Shown: one piece after another, positions 17,635 to 26,948 of the stretch | Numbering within the stretch: the first letter of the stretch is position 1 | Layout of the letters: each line of letters opens with the position of its first letter | Assembly (NCBI RefSeq): GCF_900086725.1 | Contig: NZ_LT574835.1 | Coordinates: 190,740 to 254,739 of the forward strand | Reading direction: 5' to 3' | Length of the DNA stretch: 64,000 nt | Source of the DNA: Bariatricus massiliensis | GTDB lineage: Bacteria; Bacillota; Clostridia; Lachnospirales; Lachnospiraceae | Notes under the pieces: generated by a model | Database searches by the model: none | Told to the model about the DNA's origin: nothing | What the model saw: the letters and a program-made list of their open reading frames with translations, nothing else | Program-made: the position numbers and the translations under genes

Positions 17635-18372
17635 TTATATTCCCCTCTCCAATAAGTAATCCATGTAAGTCTGTCTCGCTCCTGCGTAGGTACGGGATAA
17701 AGGCAGCGTCTCGTCATTCTTCAGTCTGAACTGCCGAGAACTGACGCCGCTGACATGCTGCATATTGACGATATGAGAGGCAGAGATTTTGACAAACCGG
17801 CCGTCCGCAATAAGTGGTGCGGCAAGCTGTTCAAAGGAGTCCCTCTGATAGATGCTCTCCACAATCTCCCCGTCCGTCCGATGAGCCATGAGCCTGTGCC
17901 GCGCATATTCCACATAGAGCAGATTGCAATAGGGCACAGCCCCCACGCTGCCCCCCGGCATCTGAATCACAAGTCTCCTTCTGTCCTCTGCATCCAGACG
18001 GGTAACCGCCCTGTTCAGAGCCTGAGATATCTTCTGTCCGTCAGGCGGTTTCAGGAGATATCCCTGCGCCTCCACCCCGTAGGATTCCACCGCATAATCC
18101 GGCGACGAAGTCAGATAGATAAGAATAGCGGCGCCGTCCTTCTGCCGGATATTAACCCCGACCTCAATCCCGTTCGCAATGGGCATAAGAATATCCAAGA
18201 TATAAATGTCAAACCGCCCTCTGGCATCGATGGCCTCCAGTAAATCATAGCTAGACTGAAATTTCCTCACCGAGATATCCAGTTCCGGGTGATTCTCCCG
18301 ATACCTTTCCACCAGCATATATGTATGCTCTAATTCCTTCACTTCATCATCACAGATTGCAATCTGTACCAC
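17635..18372 (-). CDS. LytTR-family response regulator
   Basis: A 245-residue regulator. The receiver (residues 1-120) has AICDDE at the N-terminus and IYILDILMPIANG with the phospho-Asp near 57. The LytTR DNA-binding domain covers about 140-240, with VEYARHRLMAHRTDGEIV, FVKISASHIVNM and the C-terminal LPLSRTY. It starts at GTG with AGAGGAGG upstream. The gene is divergent from the giant surface protein, and a perfect tandem repeat with the spacing used by LytTR proteins lies between them. Control of the giant gene, and perhaps of its own operon, is therefore the natural inference. Confidence 0.93.
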   Translation of the reverse strand: MVQIAICDDEVKELEHTYMLVERYRENHPELDISVRKFQSSYDLLEAIDARGRFDIYILDILMPIANGIEVGVNIRQKDGAAILIYLTSSPDYAVESYGVEAQGYLLKPPDGQKISQALNRAVTRLDAEDRRRLVIQMPGGSVGAVPYCNLLYVEYARHRLMAHRTDGEIVESIYQRDSFEQLAAPLIADGRFVKISASHIVNMQHVSGVSSRQFRLKNDETLPLSRTYAGARQTYMDYLLERGI

Positions 18373-18409
18373 CGCTTTTCCTCCTCTTTTCTCACACGTT
18401 CTTGATTTT

Positions 18410-18447
18410 GTGTCAATTAAGTGATGTGGGGTGTCAATTAAGTGATG
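18410..18447. promoter_or_regulatory. Tandem direct-repeat operator, probable LytTR binding site
   Basis: The 17-bp sequence GTGTCAATTAAGTGATG occurs twice without mismatch, at 18410-18426 and 18431-18447. The starts are 21 bp apart, that is two helical turns. LytTR regulators are known to bind two roughly 9-bp direct repeats 21-22 bp apart. The core TCAATTAAG resembles the AgrA-type ACAGTTAAG. The pair ends just before the -35 position of the promoter of the giant gene, where an activator would sit. Confidence 0.8.
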
Positions 18448-18450
18448 ACC

Positions 18451-18479
18451 CCCTCAAACTGAGTGTTTTTCATTATAAT
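18451..18479 (+). promoter_or_regulatory. Activator-dependent promoter of the giant surface protein gene
   Basis: A perfect TATAAT at 18474-18479 has no recognisable -35 box 17 bp upstream (CCCTCA), but the tandem LytTR-type repeats abut that position. This is the layout of a promoter that needs an activator. The predicted leader is about 160 nt and includes small hairpins (GACGAAC/GTTCGTC at 18524-18554, and GGAGT/ACTCC at 18588-18605). Confidence 0.6.
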
Positions 18480-18565
18480 ATTAGCACAACTTTAGCGTCG
18501 AAGAGCATGGTTTAATCTTCCGCGACGAACACCGCTTCGGAACTTGCGTTCGTCACTATGCGCTC

Positions 18566-18595
18566 ATTGTATCAAAAAACTGTGCTTGGAGTCAA
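18566..18595 (-). promoter_or_regulatory. Promoter of the LytTR/GHKL two-component operon
   Basis: On the minus strand TTGACT (18590-18595), an 18-bp spacer, and TACAAT (18566-18571). Transcription would cross the plus-strand promoter and the tandem operator before reaching the regulator gene, about 190 nt away. Confidence 0.6.
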
Positions 18596-18648
18596 ACTGT
18601 ACTCCATGAACGGTTAATAAAAGTATAGAAGGATTAGGAGGAATGAAA

Positions 18649-21600
18649 ATGTGTAAAATGATTGCACGAAACAAACGAAAGCTGCGCTCTCTGCGGCGTG
18701 TGGCGGCATTGTTGATGTCATGTATGATGGCGTTGGCCCAGATGCCGCTTACAGTGTTGGCCAGTGAGGGGGCTTCTGCTCTGACGGAGGGCGGTACTTA
18801 TTACTTTGACTTATCCGGGGCAGGCTTGCCCGGTACGGTCAGTGGCTCTTTGCCTGATGCCGCGCTCAACTATGTGCCCTTTACCTATACGGCGCATGCT
18901 GATAATGGCGAGGGCGGAACTTACCCGCAATTCACAGCAGCGAAAGCCGTCACGGGAGGCGCCGGACAGAGTGAGTTGGAAAGCGCCGGTCTGATTGGCG
19001 GCAAGGACTACACCTACGGAGGCGCGGCGTATAAGCTGCAGGCCTCTGATACCGGAGACGGCCTCACTCCACTGCTGAAGCCTGCAGGCGGCGTATCTCT
19101 GCGGACGGTGACGCTTCACTTAAACGGGAAGAGCTTCCACGGCAGTGAGAACCTGCTTCTGGCAGCCGGGGCAGGGGCGGCTTTTACTGCGCCGGACAAG
19201 CCGGGTTCTATAACGGACGACTTCTATGGTTGGAATACATCGGCAGACGGAAGCGGCGAAGCCTACGCGGCGGCGGACAGTGTTCCTGCCGGTGTGGATA
19301 CCCTGTATGCACAATGGAGCGAGCCTGCACCTAATGCAGGAGACCCTGACGGCAACGAGAAGGAAGCAAATACCACCGACGATACAGCCACCCTTGAAGA
19401 CACCTCGGCGGCGAACAATGAGCTCAGCGAGACTAGGGGCAACAATCGAGCCGCCACCGGCAGGGCGGGCTTAATCCCTACAGAAGACGGACGCAGCGGC
19501 AGTTCCGCCGGTCATCCTAACAATACGACCGCGATTTACGCCGAAGGTCTTGAACTCAAACTGGTAGCAAGTACGGAAAAAGAGGGGTACACCCATATCT
19601 TCTACCGGAGACTGGGTTCCGGCGCTGATTACTCACCCTATTACCCCTCTTATATCCCGGGAGGTAGCCCGGAGACGGGTTATAACCTCTCTAATATTTC
19701 AATCTGTGGCGACAGTAAGGAGGCTTCTTCCACAGGCGATTCGATAAAAATTAATATGGAGGGCGGCACGGTCAATTCCATCCAAGGTTGTAAAACATCC
19801 ACCACCCCCGTAACGATTACCCGCATCGAAATCAACATCACCGGCGGCACAGTTATAGAGGATGTCAGCGGCAACAGTAGCAATAGCGTCACGGGCGGCA
19901 TCGATATCACGATTAAAGATGCTACAGTTAACGGAGCCATCTGTGCAAATATCGGCGCCAATAACGTCAAAGGCGGCACTAATATTACCGTCGAGAACAG
20001 TAAGATAGGCGGTACAATCATAGGCGGCTCAAAAAGGGGGACTCTTTCCGGTAACACAAACATCACCATAGCCGGCGGTAGTACCGTCGGCGGGAGCGTC
20101 TACGGCAGCAATACTGACGGCGGCAGTCTCACCGGCGACACCGGTGTCACCATAGCCGGCGGCAGCACCGTCTCCGGAGACGTCTACGGCGGCGGCAACG
20201 GCGGCATCCTTGAAGGCAGCACAAATGTGACTATAACAGGTGGCAGTACCGTCGCCCAAAATGTCTATGGCGGCGGATCTGGAAACAACAAGGTCACCAA
20301 AAACACGCAAGTTGTCGTAACAGGCGGCAGCACCGTCCACGGCAGCGTCTACGGCGGCGGCCGCTTCTCCTCTGTTCAGGATATTGCCACGGTACGCATC
20401 GACAATGAAGGCGGTACCGTAGACGGAAGTATCTACGGCGGCGGATATGAATTCCAAGGCTCCGTGTCTGAGACCGAGGTCACGGTAACCGGCGGCACGG
20501 TCACGGGCAGTGTATACGGTGGCGGATACAGAGGCGATGTCACGGGCGAAAACGGGACGACGGTTGCGATAACGGGCGGTACGATAAATACGAACGTCTT
20601 CGGCGGCGGCAGCTTAAACGGCACTGACGGCAAAGTCACAGGCAGCGCCAAGGTCACCGTCACAGGCGGAAGCATCAAAGGCAATCTCTTCGGCGGCGGC
20701 GACTCTGCTTCTAAAGCCGGCACGGGCACGGGTTCAAGCACCGTCACAGTCGGCGGCAGCGCTAAGATTGGTGACAATCTCATGGGCATCTGTCTAAACG
20801 GCGTCGATATCAAAAACGGCGTGGACAACTTCACCTTTGCACCAGATACACCGCTTACGAACGACAGTAAAATATTCGTTGTTCTGCCCTCAGACTTTGT
20901 CAAGGATACGGTCATTGCTACCGGAGCACGCCAAGGTGATGAAACCCACCTTTTCCTGACCGGAAACGGCGCCGGAAAGTTAGCCACGCAGTTTAACGCA
21001 GACGAAAACAGCATCACGGTCTTCGACCCGCGGGGCATAGTCCCCGATGTAGAGGGCAAAAATATATACGCCAACGGTACGGAACTCTTACTGGAACAGG
21101 GCGAGGATGACACCAAAACCATCGTCTCCTTCCGCCCGGCGGGGTCTGAAGAGCATACACCTTACTATCTCTTAGACGTAAGTGGAGCCACAGGTAATAC
21201 AGAAACAGGATACGACCTCTCCTCCTACATGGTTTACGGCGGAAGCAAAGACGCCGACCTTTCAGGCGATACCACTATCACCATGAACGGTGGAAAAGTC
21301 AAATACCTCTACGGCGGCGGCATGGCAGCCGTCACAGGGAATACTAAGGTCACCATGGAGGGCGGCAAGGTAGAGGCAATCTACGGCGGAAGCAACGGGA
21401 AAAAGATAGATGGTGATACTTATGTGACCATTACAGGCGGCAAGGTCACGGACACTGTCTACGGCGGCGGTTACGGCTTTAACTACGACGCTGCGGTCAC
21501 AGGCGATACCCATGTCACCGTCACAGGCGGCACGTTACAGTCCGTCTTCGGCGGCGGAGCCTTCTCCGACGTCAACGGTTCTACAAATGTCATCATCGAT

Positions 21601-24600
21601 GCAAACGCTCCGACAGACGGCACAGCCAATGTGAGTACCCTCAATGGCGGCAATCACGGCAACGGTCTTTCAGGCGGCACAGTCGGAGCAACCAATATTC
21701 AGATGAAGAACGGCAAGATAACGAACATCTATGGCGGCGGGAGCACAAAAAAAACCACCGTCTCAGGGAAAGTCTCCATCACCGTCTCAGGCGGCGAGGT
21801 AAAGACAATCCGAGGCGGCGGAACCGACGACACCATCGGAAGCATCGAGATTGCCGTCAATGACGGTCAAATAAACAGCCTCTATGGCGGCGGCTTCGGC
21901 GCATCCACCATCTCAGGCGGCATCGAGATTACCGTCAATGGCGGCAAGATTACCGGCAGCCTTTACGGCGGCGGTTACGGCAGCAATACCGGCTCTAACA
22001 CCATCACAGGCGGCGTTAAGGTAACCGTCGCAGACAGCGCTTCGGTTGCCAGTCTTTACGGCAACTGTTACTCCAAAGGCACGATTGACAACACCACCCT
22101 TCATATTACGGGCGGCACGGTCACCAATGTCTACGGCGGCGGTGGCAGCGCTACAGAAAGCGCCGCTATCCACATCACCGGAGGTGTCGTGACCAAAAGC
22201 GTCACGGCGGCCGGCGACAGCATCACCATTGGTAGAAACGCTCAGATTGGCGGTGTGACGGATTTCGGCGCATCCTTTGGTATCAACATCAAGAGCGATA
22301 GGATTCAAACCGGCGCAGACAGCTTTTCGATTGAAAGTCCTCTCACCGGAGACGACGGCTGCGTCTATGTCTCTCTGCCTGAGGATATTGCAGAAGATGC
22401 CGTCATTGCCACCGGCGATGCAAATGTGCTGGAGGCTTCCCTCGCCAAGCTTACTCTGATTGGCGGCGGCGCAGCGGATAAAAAGCTTATACAGGACGGA
22501 GATGTCCTCAAGCTCACTTCCTCCATCGTAACACCCACGGTGGATAGTAACAATAATCCAAAGGCCATCTACGCCAACGGACTGGACCTCAAGTTGACGG
22601 CAGGCGTGGTTGACGGCCATACCAAGGTATTCTACCGGCCCATGGACGCTGACACGGAGGCTTATACCCTGCTTGCGATAACCGGTGCAGACGGTTCCTT
22701 GGACAACGGCTACGACCTCTCTGGCTGGACAGTCTACGGCGGCGGCAGCAATAACGATTCCGACCCGATAGGCAAGACCCAAGTCACCATGGAGGGCGGC
22801 ACGGTCAATACCATCTACGGCGGTGGCTTTGAGAAAACGGTAGACGGTGATACCACGGTCACCCTCACGGGCGGCGCGGTAACCAATGTTTACGGCGGCG
22901 GAAAGGAAGGTAGCGTTACCGGCACAAGAACCGTCGCCGTGGGCAGCTCTGCCAAGGTGGGAAACAATAACGGCGCAGGCATCTTCCTAAACGGCAACTC
23001 TGGCACAGGCGAAATCAAAAACGGCGTGGACAGCTTCACCATTTCCTCGCAGCTCACCGGAGACGACGGCAGCATATACCTCGTACTGCCCGAGAACATT
23101 GCGGCAGGTATCGTCATTGCCAGTGACACAAGCGGCGCAGCGGAAGCCAATCTGGCCAAGCTCTCCCTGACAGGCGCAGGCAAAATGGACAAGCAACTGG
23201 CGGCAGACGCAGACGGCAATATCAAGCTGATATCCTCCTACGCCGTCACTCCAACGGTAGGCGGCTTGAACAACAAAGATATCTATGCCAACGGTGCCGA
23301 GCTCAAATTGGTGGAGGGGGCAGACCCGGACAAGACAAAGCTGTACTACCGTCCTATGGGTTCTGAGAATGATTATGTCCTCTTTAAGGTAGCCGGTGCT
23401 ACAGGCAGTTATTATGACGGTTACGACCTCTCAGGCTACAGCATCTTCGGCGGCAATGGGGACACGGAGCTGACCGGCGACACCAAGATTACTATGACCG
23501 GCGGCACGGTGAACCAACTCTGTGGCGGTGGTCTCCAAAAAACAAACGGGAGTTCCACTGTTTCGATAGAGGGCGGCACGATAAACAGCAATGTTTTTGG
23601 TAGTAGCCAATATAGTCCTCTCACCGGCGACGTCTCCGTCAACATCACCGGTGGTACGATAAAAAGGGACGTCCAAGGTGGCTACAAAATCGACGGCACT
23701 ATCTCCGTCGACATCACCGGCGGCACGGTTGTAGGCAACGTTTACGGCGGCTCTTCGGGCGCTCCCGACAATCCGGGAGCACTCACCATCGGCGGCGACG
23801 CCAAAATCGGCGGCATTGACAGCGACGGCTATAACCACGGCATCAAGCTCAACGGCTCCGGCTGCGCCGACGGCGTGAATCAGTTTGTCATCGACGGGCC
23901 GCTTAGTGATACCGCCTATGTATCCATTGTAGTACCTAATAATGTGGGAGCAGGCAAGGTCATCGCCTCCGGCGCATCAGAGAGTGACCTTACAAAGCTT
24001 GGCCTGCTGGGCAACAACGCTGTGAACTTGAAAATGACGTTGGAGGACGGCAACATCATTCTTGCCGCTAATGACGTCATTACCCCCACGATAGTGGGCA
24101 AGAATCTCTATGCAAACGGCACCGACCTCAAGCTGGAAGAGGGAACAACTGCCGGTACCACAAAGGTCTACTACCGTCCCATAGATTCTGCGGATGGAGA
24201 TGCTTACCAAATCTACGAAATTCCCAAGGCCATCGGCAGCACAGAAGCGGGTTATGACCTCAAAGATTATGCCATCTTCGGCGGTGGCTGGTTAATAAAC
24301 AGCGTTAACACCAAAATCACCATGAATGGCGGTACCGTAAATACACTTTACGGTGGAGGCTCCAATGCGGATGTCACCGGGGATGCCGGAACCAGCATTA
24401 TCATCCATGGGGGCACAGTGTGCGACAGTATCTATGGGGGCGGCAGCAAAGGTACCGTTAACGGCAACACCAACGTCACCGTCAATGGTGGTATCGTAAA
24501 GGATAGTGTCTATGGCGGCGGCAGAGTTCTTGACAGTCCGGTCAATGGTACGGCTTACGTCACCGTAAACGGCGGCGAAGTCTCCGACACTGTCTACGGC

Positions 24601-26811
24601 GGCGGCATATACAGCTCCGTTAGCAATGCGGTTGTTACCGTCACGGACGGCACAGTAGGCACCATCTACGGTGGCAGCAATGGTTACACCGGCACCAATG
24701 TCATCGACGCCATGGTCACCGTAAGCGGCGGCACAGTAACAGGCAATGTCTACGGCAGCGGTCAATCCTCCGATGCAGGTTCTGTCACCGTTTCCATAAG
24801 CGGCACGGTAAAGGGCAGCGTCTATAGCAGCACTAAAAACAGCAAAGTCAATACTGCCACAGTTACCGTAAGCGGTAATGCCCAAATCGGAGATGCCGGC
24901 GGCAACGGCATCATCCTCAACAGCACAACGGTCACCGCAGCCCCTGTTCTGAACGGCGTGAAAGAATTTACCATCGAAGCGCCGCTCACGAACAATGCTA
25001 AGGTGTATGTGGTACCGCCTGCGGACGCAGAAGCAGGAACTGCAATTACAACCAACGCATCGCCATCCGACCTGTCCAAGCTTGCTCTTACTGGCAACAC
25101 AGCAGGCTTGACGCTGGCTTACCACATCGACAAGAGTATCCGCCTTGCCGACTCCAATGCTGTCACTCCAACCGTGTTCTACTTGAATATTCTTGCCAAC
25201 GGCAATGATATCCTATTAGAAAAAGGGGAGGACGACAGCAAGACGAAGGTCTACTACCGGCCTGCAGGCTCCACAGAATTTTCCGCTTACACGCTCTTTG
25301 AAGTAAGCAATGCAATCGGCACTGCGGAAAACGGTTATAAGCTCTCCGAATACAAAATCTTCGGACACAACGTTACTACCGCCAACACCGTAATCACCAT
25401 GAACGGCGGCTCCGTCGCCAGAATCTACGGCGGAAGGTACGATTCGACGGTCAGTGTCAATAACAAAACTGATATCGTCATAAATGGTGGTACAGTACGC
25501 GATTTCGTTTTCGGCGGCGGACATCAAGACACTATAGACACGGAAACCAATATTACCCTAAGCGGAGGCACGGTCGACTATATCTATGGAGGCAGCGAAA
25601 GTGGCACCATAAACGGCCAAACTAAGGTCACCGTCACAGGCGGCACAGTCAACTGCGACATTTATGGCGGCGGCTATAGAGGCTCTGTAAGCAACGGAAC
25701 CAATATCACCATCACCGGCGGCGCCATCATCGGCAACGTCTTTGGCGGCGGTGAAAACAGCAGTACGAACGGAGCGAAGGCCCTCACAGTGGGCGTTGGG
25801 GCTAAGATTGGAGCAAGCGGCACAGGTATTGTAGTCAACGGCGGTGATATAACGAACGGCATAGACAGCTTCACCATTTCCCCGCAGCTCACCGGAGACG
25901 ACGGCAGCGTATACGTGGTACTCCCTGAGAACTATCCCGGCGGCACGATTGCCACAGGTACCGCGGATGATCTGACAAAGCTTGCTCTCACAGGAGCAGG
26001 TGCGGACGACCAGACACTGACATTTGACAACGGTAATATTATAGCTAAAAAAATCGTACTGAGCGACGATGCTGCGCTCTCCGCTCTGAGCTACACCATA
26101 GACGGCCAGACAACGGACGTTCCCGGATTTACGGCCGACACGGTACAGTATCAGATAGAGCTGCCTTACGGCACCTCACCCGAAGCCGTCATTACCCTGA
26201 ACGGAACGGTCAATCACAGCGGTGCGTCCATAACCTCCAATGCGGGAGTCACCCTCTCCGAGGGCAGCGTCACAGCCACTCTCACTGTGACGGCAGAAGA
26301 CGGCACTACAACGAAAGAGTACAGCATCAGCTTTACAATCGCCAGCTCACCTGAACCTGTTGTCACCGGTGTAACCATACTCCCGGCCGAGGTTCAGATA
26401 GAGAAAGGCGATACCCAACAATTTGCGGCCACTGTTATCGGAAGTAATAACCCGGCACAGACCGTGACTTGGACTCTGGAAGGCAGCCATACCGACGGCA
26501 CTTCCCTTTCCGACACAGGCCTCCTCACCATCGCCGCAAACGAGACAGCTAAGACCCTGACCGTCAGAGCCACCTCAACGGCCAACGCCGGCGTGAGCGG
26601 CACGGCTAACGTCACAGTGACCGATAAACCCGTCATCGATGATAACAATGACGGCGACAAGGGCAACGGCGATAAGAACACAGCCGGCAAAAACAATAAA
26701 CGTCCCGGAGCGGCAGCTCCTACCGGGGATACAAATACCCCATGGACACTCCTGCTGCTCTCAGCAGCCATTGTCTCAGCACTGTGTCTCAAACGAAAAA
26801 GATATTGGTAA
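18649..26811 (+). CDS. Giant secreted beta-rich repeat protein (surface adhesin-like)
   Basis: A 2,720-residue protein. A basic N-terminus and hydrophobic core (RRVAALLMSCMMALAQMPL) ending LASEG form a signal peptide. An InlB-type repeat remnant (FYGWNTSADGSGEA to TLYAQW) lies at about nt 19203-19325, then a Thr/Asn/Glu-rich linker. Six long tandem units (19531-26052) combine a YANGxxLKL strand block, a run of GGTVxxxVYGGG beta-solenoid-like repeats, and a VYVVLPED/IATG closing block. A cadherin-like beta-sandwich (26053-26355) and a Big_2 Ig-like domain (26362-26634) follow. The tail has an Asp/Lys/Asn-rich wall spacer, PTGD, a hydrophobic helix and KRKRYW, a sortase-like sorting signal without a strict LPxTG. 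AGGAGG is 7 nt before the ATG at 18649; an ATG at 18643 is too close. Adhesion is inferred; ligand unknown. It is likely controlled by the divergent LytTR system. Confidence 0.88.
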   Translation: MCKMIARNKRKLRSLRRVAALLMSCMMALAQMPLTVLASEGASALTEGGTYYFDLSGAGLPGTVSGSLPDAALNYVPFTYTAHADNGEGGTYPQFTAAKAVTGGAGQSELESAGLIGGKDYTYGGAAYKLQASDTGDGLTPLLKPAGGVSLRTVTLHLNGKSFHGSENLLLAAGAGAAFTAPDKPGSITDDFYGWNTSADGSGEAYAAADSVPAGVDTLYAQWSEPAPNAGDPDGNEKEANTTDDTATLEDTSAANNELSETRGNNRAATGRAGLIPTEDGRSGSSAGHPNNTTAIYAEGLELKLVASTEKEGYTHIFYRRLGSGADYSPYYPSYIPGGSPETGYNLSNISICGDSKEASSTGDSIKINMEGGTVNSIQGCKTSTTPVTITRIEINITGGTVIEDVSGNSSNSVTGGIDITIKDATVNGAICANIGANNVKGGTNITVENSKIGGTIIGGSKRGTLSGNTNITIAGGSTVGGSVYGSNTDGGSLTGDTGVTIAGGSTVSGDVYGGGNGGILEGSTNVTITGGSTVAQNVYGGGSGNNKVTKNTQVVVTGGSTVHGSVYGGGRFSSVQDIATVRIDNEGGTVDGSIYGGGYEFQGSVSETEVTVTGGTVTGSVYGGGYRGDVTGENGTTVAITGGTINTNVFGGGSLNGTDGKVTGSAKVTVTGGSIKGNLFGGGDSASKAGTGTGSSTVTVGGSAKIGDNLMGICLNGVDIKNGVDNFTFAPDTPLTNDSKIFVVLPSDFVKDTVIATGARQGDETHLFLTGNGAGKLATQFNADENSITVFDPRGIVPDVEGKNIYANGTELLLEQGEDDTKTIVSFRPAGSEEHTPYYLLDVSGATGNTETGYDLSSYMVYGGSKDADLSGDTTITMNGGKVKYLYGGGMAAVTGNTKVTMEGGKVEAIYGGSNGKKIDGDTYVTITGGKVTDTVYGGGYGFNYDAAVTGDTHVTVTGGTLQSVFGGGAFSDVNGSTNVIIDANAPTDGTANVSTLNGGNHGNGLSGGTVGATNIQMKNGKITNIYGGGSTKKTTVSGKVSITVSGGEVKTIRGGGTDDTIGSIEIAVNDGQINSLYGGGFGASTISGGIEITVNGGKITGSLYGGGYGSNTGSNTITGGVKVTVADSASVASLYGNCYSKGTIDNTTLHITGGTVTNVYGGGGSATESAAIHITGGVVTKSVTAAGDSITIGRNAQIGGVTDFGASFGINIKSDRIQTGADSFSIESPLTGDDGCVYVSLPEDIAEDAVIATGDANVLEASLAKLTLIGGGAADKKLIQDGDVLKLTSSIVTPTVDSNNNPKAIYANGLDLKLTAGVVDGHTKVFYRPMDADTEAYTLLAITGADGSLDNGYDLSGWTVYGGGSNNDSDPIGKTQVTMEGGTVNTIYGGGFEKTVDGDTTVTLTGGAVTNVYGGGKEGSVTGTRTVAVGSSAKVGNNNGAGIFLNGNSGTGEIKNGVDSFTISSQLTGDDGSIYLVLPENIAAGIVIASDTSGAAEANLAKLSLTGAGKMDKQLAADADGNIKLISSYAVTPTVGGLNNKDIYANGAELKLVEGADPDKTKLYYRPMGSENDYVLFKVAGATGSYYDGYDLSGYSIFGGNGDTELTGDTKITMTGGTVNQLCGGGLQKTNGSSTVSIEGGTINSNVFGSSQYSPLTGDVSVNITGGTIKRDVQGGYKIDGTISVDITGGTVVGNVYGGSSGAPDNPGALTIGGDAKIGGIDSDGYNHGIKLNGSGCADGVNQFVIDGPLSDTAYVSIVVPNNVGAGKVIASGASESDLTKLGLLGNNAVNLKMTLEDGNIILAANDVITPTIVGKNLYANGTDLKLEEGTTAGTTKVYYRPIDSADGDAYQIYEIPKAIGSTEAGYDLKDYAIFGGGWLINSVNTKITMNGGTVNTLYGGGSNADVTGDAGTSIIIHGGTVCDSIYGGGSKGTVNGNTNVTVNGGIVKDSVYGGGRVLDSPVNGTAYVTVNGGEVSDTVYGGGIYSSVSNAVVTVTDGTVGTIYGGSNGYTGTNVIDAMVTVSGGTVTGNVYGSGQSSDAGSVTVSISGTVKGSVYSSTKNSKVNTATVTVSGNAQIGDAGGNGIILNSTTVTAAPVLNGVKEFTIEAPLTNNAKVYVVPPADAEAGTAITTNASPSDLSKLALTGNTAGLTLAYHIDKSIRLADSNAVTPTVFYLNILANGNDILLEKGEDDSKTKVYYRPAGSTEFSAYTLFEVSNAIGTAENGYKLSEYKIFGHNVTTANTVITMNGGSVARIYGGRYDSTVSVNNKTDIVINGGTVRDFVFGGGHQDTIDTETNITLSGGTVDYIYGGSESGTINGQTKVTVTGGTVNCDIYGGGYRGSVSNGTNITITGGAIIGNVFGGGENSSTNGAKALTVGVGAKIGASGTGIVVNGGDITNGIDSFTISPQLTGDDGSVYVVLPENYPGGTIATGTADDLTKLALTGAGADDQTLTFDNGNIIAKKIVLSDDAALSALSYTIDGQTTDVPGFTADTVQYQIELPYGTSPEAVITLNGTVNHSGASITSNAGVTLSEGSVTATLTVTAEDGTTTKEYSISFTIASSPEPVVTGVTILPAEVQIEKGDTQQFAATVIGSNNPAQTVTWTLEGSHTDGTSLSDTGLLTIAANETAKTLTVRATSTANAGVSGTANVTVTDKPVIDDNNDGDKGNGDKNTAGKNNKRPGAAAPTGDTNTPWTLLLLSAAIVSALCLKRKRYW
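19531..26052 (+). repeat. Six tandem long coding repeat units inside the giant gene
   Basis: Unit starts are marked by the recurring YAxG-x-(E/D)LxL block: 19531-21060, 21061-22563, 22564-23277, 23278-24102, 24103-25185 and 25186-26052. Each opens with that block, then TKxYYRP-like and GYDLS-like motifs. Short repeats ending in [YF]GGG follow, about 25 copies over the whole gene. Each unit closes with a KIG / GVxxFTI / LTGDDGSVYVVLPE block and VTPTV. The units differ in length chiefly through the number of short repeats, which suggests unequal recombination. Confidence 0.9.
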
Positions 26812-26821
26812 CATTTAAAGA

Positions 26822-26859
26822 AGGGCGAAACAGCATTGCACAAATTGCTGTTTCGCCCT
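26822..26859. terminator. Terminator between the giant gene and the subtilase gene
   Basis: A 14-bp perfect stem pairs AGGGCGAAACAGCA (822-835 of 26 kb) with its complement ending at 26859. It lies between converging genes. The T-tract is weak on both sides (TCTTTAAATG on the minus strand). Confidence 0.75.
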
Positions 26860-26948
26860 ATCACCTATTACATATCCTCAAAATCCTCATCCTATGCGCG
26901 GTTCCATGGAGTAATATAATTCTTACAAAATGTGTGTGTTCTGGTCAT

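Noticed and set aside
18410..18447. Two TTGACA-like boxes on the minus strand inside the tandem repeat, read as promoters of the regulator gene
   Set aside because: No -10 box stands 16-18 bp after either one. The spacing and exact repetition fit an operator better, and a good minus-strand promoter exists at 18566-18595.
20433..25125. Long minus-strand open frames opposite the giant gene (for example 21913-22782 and 24292-25125)
   Set aside because: They mirror the Gly-rich repeat codons of the plus-strand gene, show low-complexity Val/Ala/Asp protein, and have no ribosome sites. They are shadows of repetitive coding DNA.
19531..26052. CRISPR-like array of short repeats
   Set aside because: The repeats stay in one open frame, vary in sequence and length, and encode a Gly-rich protein motif. 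There are no unique spacers of constant size and no cas genes.
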